The position numbers and the translations under genes were made by a program. A DNA stretch of 64,000 nt from Sphingomonadaceae bacterium (GTDB lineage: Bacteria; Pseudomonadota; Alphaproteobacteria; Sphingomonadales; Sphingomonadaceae): assembly GCA_947472735.1 (NCBI GenBank), contig CANJBY010000001.1, positions 62,001 through 126,000 on the forward strand. The letters run 5' to 3'. Within the stretch, counting starts at the first letter, position 1. Each line of letters begins with the position of its first letter. Below are positions 53,212 through 61,250 of this stretch, one piece after another. The notes beneath the pieces are model-generated. The model was not told where the DNA came from. It ran no database searches and saw only the letters and a list, made by a program, of their open reading frames with translations.

Positions 53212-56055
53212 CTACTCCGCCGCCTCGGTCAGGATACGCCGGCTCTTCTCTGACCAGCTGGCATAATCTTCCTGCCAGTCGGTAGGCCCGTTCGAGGGCA
53301 ATATCTGCACCGCCGTCACTTTGTATTCCGGGCAGTTGGTCGCCCAGTCCGAAAACTCGGTGGTGACGACGTTGGCCTGCGTCGCGGGGTGGTGGAAGGT
53401 GGTGTAGACCACACCCGGCGCGACCCGATCCGTCACGGTCACGCGCAGGGTCGTCTCGCCGGTGCGGCTCGCAAGCCGCGCCCAGTCGCCGTCCTTGAGC
53501 CCGCGGTTCTCGGCATCGGTCGGATGCATTTCGAGCAGATCCTCGGGATGCCACACAGTGTTGGCCGTACGCCGGGTCTGGGCGCCGACGTTGTACTGAC
53601 TGAGGATGCGCCCGGTGGTCAGCAGCAGCGGGAAGCGCGGTCCGGTCTTTTCGTCGGTCGGGACGTAGTCGGTGACCATGAACTTGCCCTTGCCGCGGAC
53701 GAAGCCGTCGACATGCATGATCGGCGAGCCATTGGGGGCCATGTCGTTCACCGGCCATTGCAGCGAACCTTCAGCCTCAAGCCGCGCGAACGAGACGCCG
53801 GCGAAAGTCGGCGTCAGGCGCGCGATCTCGTCCATTACCTCGCTCGGGTGAGTGTAGGTCCAGCCCAGTCCCATGGCATTGGCAAGCGCCTGGGTGACTT
53901 CCCAGTCCTCTAGCCCATTGGCCGGTTCCATCACCTTGCGGACCATCTGGATGCGGCGTTCGGCGTTCGTGAAGGTGCCGTTCTTTTCAAGGAAGGTAGA
54001 ACCCGGCAGGAAGACGTGCGCGTAGTTCGCAGTCTCGTTGAGGAACAGGTCGTGGACGATGACCAGTTCCATCGCCTTGAGTCCGGCGGCCACGTGGTGG
54101 GTGTTCGGATCGGACTGGAGGATATCCTCGCCCTGCACATACAGCGCCCGGAAGCTGCCATCGACCGCAGCATCGAGCATGTTCGGGATGCGCAAGCCGG
54201 GCTCCGGATCGAGCTCAACGCCCCAATCTGCCTCGAACTGCTTGCGCACGGCCTCGCCGGAGATGTGGCGATAGCCGGGCAATTCGTGCGGGAAGCTGCC
54301 CATGTCGCAGGCGCCCTGCACGTTGTTCTGGCCGCGCAGCGGGTTCACGCCGACGCCGCGGCGGCCGATATTGCCCGTGACCATCGCCAGGTTGGCGATC
54401 GACATGACGGTCGAGCTACCCTGGCTGTGCTCGGTCACGCCCAGCCCGTAATAGATTGCGCCGTTGCCGCCGGTGGCGAACAATCGGGCAGCCTTGCGCA
54501 GCTCATCGGCCGAAACGCGAGTAACCGGTTCAAGCGTCTCGGGCGAATGGCGCTCTTCAGAGACGAACTGCGCCCAGTCCTGATACTCGTCCCAATCGCA
54601 GCGCTCCTTGATGAAGGCTTCATCGGCGAGCCCTTCGGTCACGATGACGTGGGCCATGGCGGTAAGCACCGCGACGTTGGTGCCCGGCTGCAGCGGCAAG
54701 TGATGCTCAGCTTCGATATGAGGCGAACGCACAAGATCGATCCGGCGCGGGTCGATCACGATCAGCTTAGCGCCCTGCCGCAGGCGGCGCTTCATGCGCG
54801 AGGCAAACACGGGATGCCCGTCGGTCGGGTTGGCGCCGATCAGCAGCATTACGTCGCTGTCCATCACGCTGTCGAAATCCTGCGTGCCGGCGCTGGTCCC
54901 GAAGGTCTTCGACAAGCCGTATCCGGTCGGCGAATGGCAAACACGGGCGCAAGTATCGACGTTGTTCGAACCGAAGCCCGCGCGGATCAGCTTCTGGACG
55001 AGGAAGGTTTCCTCGTTGGTGCAGCGGCTGGAGGTGATCCCGCCCAGCGCACGGGCGCCGTGCTTGGCCTTGATGTCCTGCAACCGGCTGGCGGTGTAGC
55101 CCAGCGCCTCTTCCCAGCTGACAACGCGCCACGGCTCGTCAATCGAATCGCGGATCATCGGCTTGGTCACGCGGTCCTGGTGGTTCGCGTAGCCCCAAGC
55201 GAAGCGGCCCTTGACGCAGGAGTGACCGCGGTTGGCCTTGCCGTCCTTCCAGGGCACCATGCGCACCAACTGCTCACCGCGCATTTCGGCGCGGAAGGTG
55301 CAGCCAACGCCGCAATAGGCGCAAGTGGTGATGACTGCACGTTCGGGCTTGCCGATTTCCTTGACGGCCTTTTCCTGCAGCGTCGCTGTCGGGCAGGCCT
55401 GAACGCAGGCGCCGCAGCTGACGCATTCCGAGCTTAGGAAATCGTCACCGGACTGTCCGGCACTGACCATGGAAGCGAAGCCGCGGCCCGAGATGGTAAG
55501 AGCCAGGGTGCCCTGCACTTCATCGCAAGCGCGCACGCAGCGCGAGCAGGCGATGCACTTCGACGGGTCAAAATCGAAATAGGGGTTCGAGATGTCGGTA
55601 TCGAGCCCGAGGTGATTGTCCCCCTCGTAGCCATAGCGCACGTCGCGCAGGCCGACCTGAGCCGCCGTATCCTGCAGCTCGCAATCGTTGTTGGCAGAGC
55701 AGGTCAGGCAATCGAGCGGGTGATCCGAGATGTATAGTTCCATCACCCCGCGCCGCAGCTTCTCGAGCCGGGGCGTCTGGGTGTGGACCACCATGCCATC
55801 CATCACCGGCGTGGTGCAGCTGGCAGGCGTGCCGCGCATCCCTTCGACTTCGACCAGGCACATCCGGCATGAGCCAAAGGCGGCCACGTTGTCAGTAGCG
55901 CAGAGCTTGGGAATCTGTCCGTCCACTTCGGCGGCAGCACGCATCACGCTGGTGCCGGCAGGCACGGTCACTGCACGGCCGTCGATTGTCAGCGAAATGC
56001 TGGTTTCCGACAGGACTTCGGGGGTGCCGAAATCGGCCTGGCGTTCATAGCCCAT
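53212..56055 (-). CDS. fdsA: NAD-dependent formate dehydrogenase alpha (molybdenum) subunit
   Basis: This 947-residue catalytic subunit oxidises formate to CO2. The N-terminus has a 2Fe-2S domain (C52, C63, C66, C80), then H112/C116/C119/C125, two ferredoxin-type 4Fe-4S sites (C167, C170, C173, C177 and C211, C214, C217, C221) and C245, C248, C252, C280. The Mo ligand is C373 followed by H374 in VDTCARVCHSPTGYG, so it is a cysteine rather than a selenocysteine enzyme. Bis-MGD-binding motifs follow (LLIGANPTDGHPVFASRM, LLTTGRILSQYNVGAQTRRT). The start overlaps mobA by 11 bases. Fits the FdsABG cytosolic complex. Confidence 0.96.
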   Translation of the reverse strand: MGYERQADFGTPEVLSETSISLTIDGRAVTVPAGTSVMRAAAEVDGQIPKLCATDNVAAFGSCRMCLVEVEGMRGTPASCTTPVMDGMVVHTQTPRLEKLRRGVMELYISDHPLDCLTCSANNDCELQDTAAQVGLRDVRYGYEGDNHLGLDTDISNPYFDFDPSKCIACSRCVRACDEVQGTLALTISGRGFASMVSAGQSGDDFLSSECVSCGACVQACPTATLQEKAVKEIGKPERAVITTCAYCGVGCTFRAEMRGEQLVRMVPWKDGKANRGHSCVKGRFAWGYANHQDRVTKPMIRDSIDEPWRVVSWEEALGYTASRLQDIKAKHGARALGGITSSRCTNEETFLVQKLIRAGFGSNNVDTCARVCHSPTGYGLSKTFGTSAGTQDFDSVMDSDVMLLIGANPTDGHPVFASRMKRRLRQGAKLIVIDPRRIDLVRSPHIEAEHHLPLQPGTNVAVLTAMAHVIVTEGLADEAFIKERCDWDEYQDWAQFVSEERHSPETLEPVTRVSADELRKAARLFATGGNGAIYYGLGVTEHSQGSSTVMSIANLAMVTGNIGRRGVGVNPLRGQNNVQGACDMGSFPHELPGYRHISGEAVRKQFEADWGVELDPEPGLRIPNMLDAAVDGSFRALYVQGEDILQSDPNTHHVAAGLKAMELVIVHDLFLNETANYAHVFLPGSTFLEKNGTFTNAERRIQMVRKVMEPANGLEDWEVTQALANAMGLGWTYTHPSEVMDEIARLTPTFAGVSFARLEAEGSLQWPVNDMAPNGSPIMHVDGFVRGKGKFMVTDYVPTDEKTGPRFPLLLTTGRILSQYNVGAQTRRTANTVWHPEDLLEMHPTDAENRGLKDGDWARLASRTGETTLRVTVTDRVAPGVVYTTFHHPATQANVVTTEFSDWATNCPEYKVTAVQILPSNGPTDWQEDYASWSEKSRRILTEAAE

Positions 56056-56575
56056 GGCGGTTCTCCAATGCCTTCAAATCGGCGGGGGTGTTGATATTGG
56101 CGGAATGGACGGAGCGCGTCACCGCGCGAGCGCCGATCGCCTCGGCAAACTGGCGCATGGAATGGCGCCCTTCCGCAACGAGGATGGCATCGAGGTGCGG
56201 CGAGGCGGACGCAGGCCAGCGGCCCACCACCGGCTGATCGGCCAGATAGGATGGCGCGGGACCGAGCAGGTCGGGCAAGTCATCGGGCAAGTCCGCCGAA
56301 TCCACGCCGCAGGTCAGCACTTCATCATAACTTTCGTCGCGCGCGTGATGCAGGGCCGCCGCGATTCCGCCGAGCGGGCCCATGCCGGAACGGGGCGAAT
56401 CTGGCAGGGTCGGCGCGGGCGCTGTTTCACGGCCGATCACCACCACCATCTCGCACCAGCCCGAAAGCTGGTCCACCGCCCGGGCCAGCAGGGTACGTCC
56501 GCCCAGCTCGGCCAGCGCCTTGTCGCTGCCGAACCGCGTGGACTGACCGCCCGCAAGGACCGCGCCAAGCATCAT
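56045..56575 (-). CDS. mobA: Molybdenum cofactor guanylyltransferase MobA
   Basis: This 176-residue nucleotidyltransferase adds GMP to molybdopterin to give the MGD form used by formate dehydrogenase. The signature LGAVLAGGQSTRFGSDKALA, the site PRSGMGPLGGIAAALHHARD and the acidic ECGVDSADLP-like segment (TCGVDSADLPDDLPDLL) are present. It sits inside the fds operon, overlapping fdsB by one base and fdsA by 11, so maturation is tied to enzyme expression. In Cupriavidus-type operons the accessory gene is an fdhD homologue instead. Confidence 0.9.
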   Translation of the reverse strand: MMLGAVLAGGQSTRFGSDKALAELGGRTLLARAVDQLSGWCEMVVVIGRETAPAPTLPDSPRSGMGPLGGIAAALHHARDESYDEVLTCGVDSADLPDDLPDLLGPAPSYLADQPVVGRWPASASPHLDAILVAEGRHSMRQFAEAIGARAVTRSVHSANINTPADLKALENRHGL

Positions 56576-58089
56576 CAGCCGAAATCCTCCGGCCAGTGCT
56601 TGAGCGCGCTCATCACAGGATAGGGGGTGAACCCGCCCAATGCGCAGAGCGAGCCGAATTTCATCGTCTCACACAGGTCTTCCAGCAGGACGATGTCCTC
56701 GCCCCGGGTGCGGCCCGACTTCCGGGCATTATGCATCTGGGGCAGCGCCTCGACCGCATCGGCCATGACCTTGCCGCCCGCACGGATCCGGTCGATCAGC
56801 TCGACCCCGCGGGTCGAACCGATCCGGCACGGGGTGCACTTGCCGCAGCTTTCGGCCGCACAGAACTCCATCGCGAAACGAGCCATTGCGCCCATGTCCG
56901 CGCTGTCGTCGAATACGCTGATCCCGCCATGGCCGATCAGCGCATCGGCGCCGGCATAGGCCTCATAATCGAACGGGAGTTCGAACTGATCGGGATGGAT
57001 GTAAGCGCCGAGAGGACCGCCGACCTGCACCGCCTTGACCGGCCGGCCCGACGCCGTACCTCCGCCGATCTCGTTGACCAACTCGTCCAGCGTGATGCCG
57101 AAGGCCGTTTCGAACAGGCCGCCGTGCTTGATGTTGCCGGCGAGCTGGATTGGCATGGTCCCCTTCGACCGGGCAATACCCAGGCTATCGTAAAGCGAGG
57201 CGCCACCGGGCGTCAGGATGTGCGGGACTGCCGCCAAGGTCAGGACGTTGTTGACCACGGTCGGGCAGCCGAACAGGCCCTTCAGCGCAGGCAGCGGCGG
57301 CTTGGCGCGCACTTCGCCGCGCTTGCCCTCGATGCTGTTGAGCAGGGACGTTTCTTCGCCGCAGACATAGGCGCCGGCGCCAACGCGCACTTCAAGCTGG
57401 AACGGCGCAATCTTTGCCTCGGCCAGCGCAATTGCCGCGTTGAGCTTGGCGATGGCGTGGGGATATTCACTGCGAACGTAAATGTAGCCCTGGTCCGCGC
57501 CGACCGCGTATCCAGCGATGGCCATGCCCTCGATCAGCTGGAAAGGATCACCTTCCATCAGCATGCGGTCAGCAAAAGTGGCGCTGTCACCTTCGTCGGC
57601 GTTGCAGACGATGTACTTCTGCGCGCCCGGGGCATCGCCCACGGTCTTCCACTTGATCCCGGCCGGGAAGCCGGCGCCGCCGCGGCCACGCAGGCCCGAC
57701 TTGAGGACCTCGGCCACGACCTCGGCGGGAGCCATGCCCCGAGCGCGATCGAACCCGACCCAGCCGCCGGTTGCGGCATAGTCGTCAAGGCTGAGCGGAC
57801 GGGTCTTGCCGGCGCGGGCGAATGTCAGGCGCTGCTGGCAGGCAACGAAGGGATGCTGGGCAACCGGGCCAATCGCCTTGTCGCTGCTGCCGGCCAGAAT
57901 CGCGGGCACGTCCGCCGGAGTTGCAGGACCGAAACCCTGCCCGTCCACTTCGACCAGCGGCTCAAGCCAGTGCATGCCCCAGCTGGAAATACGCTCCACC
58001 GTGCAGCCGGCGCTTTCGAAAGCGGCCGCTACTGCGTCTGCGCCGCAAGCCAGTGCCAGCGCGTCGTCGGAAATGCGAACCGTGGTCAT
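56575..58089 (-). CDS. fdsB: NAD-dependent formate dehydrogenase beta subunit (FMN/NADH module)
   Basis: This 504-residue NuoF-like subunit passes electrons to NAD. The FMN/NADH site is LKSGLRGRGGAGFPAGIKW and VCNADEGDSATFADRMLMEG; YVCGEETSLLNSIEGKRGEV follows. The 4Fe-4S site is ESCGKCTPCRIGSTRG with a later Cys. The ATG at 58089 (MTTVRISDDALALACGADAV) overlaps fdsG by four bases and is preferred to any upstream start, which would run through fdsG. Confidence 0.94.
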   Translation of the reverse strand: MTTVRISDDALALACGADAVAAAFESAGCTVERISSWGMHWLEPLVEVDGQGFGPATPADVPAILAGSSDKAIGPVAQHPFVACQQRLTFARAGKTRPLSLDDYAATGGWVGFDRARGMAPAEVVAEVLKSGLRGRGGAGFPAGIKWKTVGDAPGAQKYIVCNADEGDSATFADRMLMEGDPFQLIEGMAIAGYAVGADQGYIYVRSEYPHAIAKLNAAIALAEAKIAPFQLEVRVGAGAYVCGEETSLLNSIEGKRGEVRAKPPLPALKGLFGCPTVVNNVLTLAAVPHILTPGGASLYDSLGIARSKGTMPIQLAGNIKHGGLFETAFGITLDELVNEIGGGTASGRPVKAVQVGGPLGAYIHPDQFELPFDYEAYAGADALIGHGGISVFDDSADMGAMARFAMEFCAAESCGKCTPCRIGSTRGVELIDRIRAGGKVMADAVEALPQMHNARKSGRTRGEDIVLLEDLCETMKFGSLCALGGFTPYPVMSALKHWPEDFG

Positions 58090-58508
58090 GCGTTTTGCAC
58101 CAGCTGGACTATGCCGGCTTCGTCGAGCCGGGCGTGAAGGGAATCGCCCACCCGCGCCGCGGGTCCCGAGCTGCACAGCCCCAGGCAATAAACAGTCTTG
58201 AGCTTTACCCGGTTCCCGGCCGCGTTTTCCGCTGCCGCGACCAGCGCCTCGACCCCGCGCGCCTTGCAGGCTTCAGCTCGGCACAGCTGCACTTCCGGGC
58301 GCGGATCATGGGTCTCGGTGAAGTCGTGATAGAAGCTGACCACCCCGTGGACCTCGGCTCGGCTGAGGTTCAGCGCGCGGGCGATGGTCGCCTCCGCCGC
58401 CGCATCGACGCAGCCGAACGCGTGCTGGACATCGTGCAGAATGGGCAGCAGCGCCCCCGGCCGGCCTGCGTGGCTGGCGATGATCTGGTCGAGACTGGCG
58501 TTATTCAT
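58086..58508 (-). CDS. fdsG: NAD-dependent formate dehydrogenase gamma subunit (NuoE-like)
   Basis: This 140-residue subunit holds one 2Fe-2S cluster: VQLCRAEACKARGVEALVAA and VYCLGLCSSGPAARV give the four cysteines. The first half (LLPILHDVQHAFGCVDAAAE, ALNLSRAEVHGVVSFYHDF) is the NuoE fold. The ATG at 58508 has AGGGGAA five bases upstream. It is the first gene of the fds part of the cluster; a LysR-type box lies 52-74 bases upstream. Confidence 0.94.
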   Translation of the reverse strand: MNNASLDQIIASHAGRPGALLPILHDVQHAFGCVDAAAEATIARALNLSRAEVHGVVSFYHDFTETHDPRPEVQLCRAEACKARGVEALVAAAENAAGNRVKLKTVYCLGLCSSGPAARVGDSLHARLDEAGIVQLVQNA

Positions 58509-58539
58509 CGAATTCCCCTGTGCCGGGTATAGGACGAGG

Positions 58540-59469
58540 TCAAATTGATTTATCTGAAGTTTGATAGAATTCCTCTATCAAATGCAGCGGGTCCAGCTGT
58601 TGCGCAGCCGTCAGACCAGCGCGCGGCATGGCTCCCAACGGATCGCGATTGACGACGACCAGCCCGATGCGGCGGGTATCGGCAGCCGGGATGATGGGCA
58701 CAAAGCGGCACCAGCCGAGCCCCTCGAGCAGTGCCGCATAGGCATCAGGTACGATCGAAACGAGCTCGGCGGCGCGCACCAGCGCGAACATCGCCACGTA
58801 ATTGTCCGAGATCGCAGCCGGGGTGACTGAAAGCCCATGCCGCGCAAATTGCCGATCGAGCATCCGGCGATACTGCATGCCCTGGTGCAGCAGGCACAAG
58901 GGCATCCCGGCCAGATCGCTCCAGCTGATCGACTCCCGCTCATCCAGACCCGCGCCGTTGCGCGCGATCGCGACAAACTGTTCATGGTGCAGCGGTGCGC
59001 TGAGCACATTGGCCGGCGGTTCGTGATCGAGATAAGTTAGTCCGGCATCGAACTCGTTGACCACCAGGCCCTGTTCGATTTCACGCGAGGTGCCGCTGGT
59101 CACCGACAGGGTCAGCCCCGGGTTGGCGCGCAGCAAGGCGCGGCCGAATGGTCCAACCAGCGGCTGCGCTGAGGGGATGGTGTAGAGCCGGAATTCACCG
59201 GTCAACGCTTGCGCGGTGGCGGCGGCGGCCTGAGTCAGTCCACGCACGGCGCCGAGGGTCTGCTCGGCCCAGGGCAGGATTGCCTTGCCGTGCTCGGTCA
59301 GCCCGATGAAGCGGCGGTCGCGCTCGACCAGGCGTTTGCCCAGCTCCTGCTCCAGCGCCGCAAGGCCTGCGGAAAGGGTCGGCTGGGATACGCCGCAGGT
59401 GCTCGCGGCAACGGCAAAATGCCGGCTGCGCGCCAGGGCAACAAAGTATCGCAGGTGCTGAAGCTGCAT
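58540..59469 (-). CDS. LysR-family regulator of the formate dehydrogenase genes
   Basis: This 309-residue protein has an N-terminal helix-turn-helix (LARSRHFAVAASTCGVSQPT and LSAGLAALEQELGKRLVERD) and a C-terminal effector domain (about 90-300). It sits between fghA and fdsG on the same strand, which differs from the usual divergent LysR arrangement. T-N11-A type boxes (ATAG-N7-CTAT, and a near copy) lie within its own 3' end ahead of fdsG and just before its own start. Formate or a related C1 intermediate is a plausible effector (inference). Confidence 0.9.
   Translation of the reverse strand: MQLQHLRYFVALARSRHFAVAASTCGVSQPTLSAGLAALEQELGKRLVERDRRFIGLTEHGKAILPWAEQTLGAVRGLTQAAAATAQALTGEFRLYTIPSAQPLVGPFGRALLRANPGLTLSVTSGTSREIEQGLVVNEFDAGLTYLDHEPPANVLSAPLHHEQFVAIARNGAGLDERESISWSDLAGMPLCLLHQGMQYRRMLDRQFARHGLSVTPAAISDNYVAMFALVRAAELVSIVPDAYAALLEGLGWCRFVPIIPAADTRRIGLVVVNRDPLGAMPRAGLTAAQQLDPLHLIEEFYQTSDKSI
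58560..58582 (-). promoter_or_regulatory. LysR-type operator upstream of fdsG
   Basis: A perfect 8-7-8 inverted repeat, TTTGATAG (58560-58567) and CTATCAAA (58575-58582), contains the LysR consensus form ATAG-N7-CTAT (T-N11-A). It lies inside the 3' end of the lysR gene, 52-74 bases before the fdsG start codon. Confidence 0.65.
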
Positions 59470-59470
59470 C

Positions 59471-59497
59471 GAAATCCCCTTGAGAGGATTTCTCTAT
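59471..59497 (-). promoter_or_regulatory. Second LysR-like box and ribosome-site hairpin before lysR
   Basis: AGAG-N7-CTAT at 59483-59497 differs by one base from the perfect box ahead of fdsG and may allow autoregulation. Overlapping it, GAAATCC (59471-59477) and GGATTTC (59486-59492) form a 7-8-7 inverted repeat that partly encloses the AAGGGGA ribosome binding site of lysR. Confidence 0.45.
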
Positions 59498-59511
59498 CAG
59501 ATTGCCTGCCG

Positions 59512-60345
59512 CTAGCGAAGCCTCGCTGCGTGCCACGCGACATGCTCGGCCATGAAGGTCGAGATGAAGTAATAGGAATGGTCGTAACCCGGCTGCATCC
59601 GGATCGTCGCCGGGATGCCAGCCTGTTCGCAGGCATCGACCAGCAGCTGCGTCTTGAGCTGATCGGCCAGGAAATTGTCGCCTTCGCCCTGATCGACCAG
59701 CAAGTCAGGCAGACGGGCGCCATCCTCGATCAGCGCACAGGCGTCATACTGCCGCCAGCCGGCCTTGTCGGCGCCGATGTAGCCGGTCAGGGCCTTTTTG
59801 CCCCAAGGGCAGTTCAGCGGTGAGACGATCGGCGCGAAAGCCGAGACCGAGCGGAACCGCCCGGGATTGCGCAGCGCGATGGTCAGTGCACCGTGCCCGC
59901 CCATCGAATGCCCGGTGACACCCTGCCGTCCCAGGTCCGCCATCGGGAACTCGGCGCCGATCAGCGCCGGGAGTTCCTGCTCGATGTAGGAGCGCATGTG
60001 GAAATGCGTGGCCCACGGCGCTTCAGTCGCGTCGACGTAGAAGCCGGCGCCCTTGCCGAAGTCATAGCCTTCGTCGTCCGGCACGTCATCACCGCGGGGG
60101 GACGTGTCCGGCGCGACGAAGATGATCCCCGCCTCGGCACAAGCCCCACGGAATTCGCCTTTTTCGGTGACATTGGCATGGGTGCAGGTCAGCCCCGAAA
60201 GGTACCACAGCACCGGAAGCTTCGCCCCCGGTGCATGATCGGGCACGAAGACCGAGAAAGTCATCGGCGTGCCGGTCGCGGTCGACTGGTGGGTATAGAC
60301 CCCCTGCATACCGCCGTGGCTGCGATTAAGGCTGACCTGATCCAT
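59512..60345 (-). CDS. fghA: S-formylglutathione hydrolase
   Basis: This 277-residue esterase splits S-formylglutathione to formate and glutathione. The nucleophile is in VTGHSMGGHGALTIALRNPG. The aspartate is in LLVDQGEGDNFLADQLK and the histidine in MQPGYDHSYYFISTFMAEH. The conserved LSGLTCTHANVTEKGEF near residue 50 is typical of FghA/FrmB. It begins six bases after a VOC gene and precedes lysR, linking formaldehyde oxidation (adhC) to formate oxidation (fds). Confidence 0.95.
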   Translation of the reverse strand: MDQVSLNRSHGGMQGVYTHQSTATGTPMTFSVFVPDHAPGAKLPVLWYLSGLTCTHANVTEKGEFRGACAEAGIIFVAPDTSPRGDDVPDDEGYDFGKGAGFYVDATEAPWATHFHMRSYIEQELPALIGAEFPMADLGRQGVTGHSMGGHGALTIALRNPGRFRSVSAFAPIVSPLNCPWGKKALTGYIGADKAGWRQYDACALIEDGARLPDLLVDQGEGDNFLADQLKTQLLVDACEQAGIPATIRMQPGYDHSYYFISTFMAEHVAWHAARLR

Positions 60346-60351
60346 GTTAGC

Positions 60352-60726
60352 TCAGCCCAGCTGGCAGAACGTGCAAAGCTTGTTGCCGTCCGGGTCGCGC
60401 AGATAGGCGCCATAGGCATTGCCCGGAGCCTGAGGACGCGGTCCGGGGGCGCCTTCGCAAGTGCCGCCATTGGCGATGCCGGCGGCGTGCCAGGCATCAA
60501 CCTGTTCCTTGTTGGCGGCCGCGAAGCCGATCGTTCCGCCGTTGGCGGAAGTTGCAGGCTCACCATTGCCAGGAGCACCGACGCCGAAGGCGCCGCCGTT
60601 GTGCTGGTAGAAAGCTCGGCCGTTGTGCTCGGCACCGGCGTTGCCGCCCAGTGCCTGGAAGCAGGCGTCGTAGAACTGCTTGGCCTTGGCGACGTCGTTG
60701 GAGCCGACCATTACGTGGGTATACAT
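60352..60726 (-). CDS. VOC-fold protein 1 of the formaldehyde cluster
   Basis: This 124-residue single VOC unit starts MYTHVMVGSNDVAKAKQFYD and ends YGAYLRDPDGNKLCTFCQLG. His4 is at the usual first metal position, but the second site (usually His in strand 5) is GTIGFAA without His, and the C-terminal Glu is replaced by Cys118. It is therefore unlikely to be a standard Ni/Zn glyoxalase I. It is six bases from fghA, so a role in handling glutathione-bound C1 intermediates is a reasonable guess, not shown. The start at 60726 has AGAGGA upstream. Confidence 0.85.
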   Translation of the reverse strand: MYTHVMVGSNDVAKAKQFYDACFQALGGNAGAEHNGRAFYQHNGGAFGVGAPGNGEPATSANGGTIGFAAANKEQVDAWHAAGIANGGTCEGAPGPRPQAPGNAYGAYLRDPDGNKLCTFCQLG

Positions 60727-60773
60727 GATTAATCCTCTCTTGAGGGCTTGGGGGGGATGGAGGCCGACCGCGT

Positions 60774-61157
60774 TCACGCGGGTAGCTGGTAAATCGCGCA
60801 GAGCTTGTTCCCATCGGGATCGCGCAAATAGGCGGAAAAGACCTTGCTGGTCGGATAGGTGCGCTCGCCCGGAGGATCTTCAGCCGAAGTTCCGCCATTG
60901 GCGACCCCGGCATCATGCCAGGCGCGAACCTGTTCCACGCTGTCGAGATCAAGCGCGATGGTTCCACCGTTGGCAGGTGACGCGGGCTGACCGTTGATCG
61001 GCTTGCTGATCATCAGCCCTGCACCCTTGTTGCGATAGGCCAATGCTCCGCGCCAGTTTGGCTCGGCCGGCGGACAGCCCAGCACGCCCATGACCGCATC
61101 GTAGAACCGCTTTGACTGTTCAATATCGTTAGACCCAAGGACAACACTGCGAAACAT
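60774..61157 (-). CDS. VOC-fold protein 2 of the formaldehyde cluster
   Basis: This 127-residue paralogue starts MFRSVVLGSNDIEQSKRFYD and ends AYLRDPDGNKLCAIYQLPA. The first metal-ligand position is Ser4 rather than His, and Cys120 stands in the place of the usual Glu. It shares the NGGT and RDPDGNKLC motifs with its neighbours, showing tandem duplication. The gap of 47 bases to the next gene and 93 bases behind it hold no other gene; a stable hairpin lies in the upstream gap. Confidence 0.85.
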   Translation of the reverse strand: MFRSVVLGSNDIEQSKRFYDAVMGVLGCPPAEPNWRGALAYRNKGAGLMISKPINGQPASPANGGTIALDLDSVEQVRAWHDAGVANGGTSAEDPPGERTYPTSKVFSAYLRDPDGNKLCAIYQLPA

Positions 61158-61194
61158 GGCCAGGACTTTCAGTAGACTACATGATTGAGGCGAA

Positions 61195-61233
61195 GGCCGG
61201 CGCGCTCCGCCGAGGGAGCGATGCGCACCGGCC
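61195..61233 (-). other. Long hairpin between two VOC genes
   Basis: An outer stem GGCCGG (61195-61200) with CCGGCC (61228-61233) and an inner stem CGCTCC (61203-61208) with GGAGCG (61215-61220) form a long GC-rich structure. It lies within the 93-base gap of the adhC-to-fdsD run and has no T-run. It could be an mRNA processing or stability element that sets the ratio of upstream to downstream genes. Confidence 0.45.
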
Positions 61234-61250
61234 CTGTCGGGGCAAAGCCC

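Noticed and set aside
54016-55437. A 473-codon frame on the plus strand opposite fdsA
   Set aside because: It is antisense to the cysteine-rich catalytic subunit and has no family features.
56251-58137. A 628-codon open frame on the plus strand opposite fdsB and mobA
   Set aside because: It lies antisense to fdsB, whose iron-sulfur and FMN motifs are unmistakable, and its own translation has no recognisable family.
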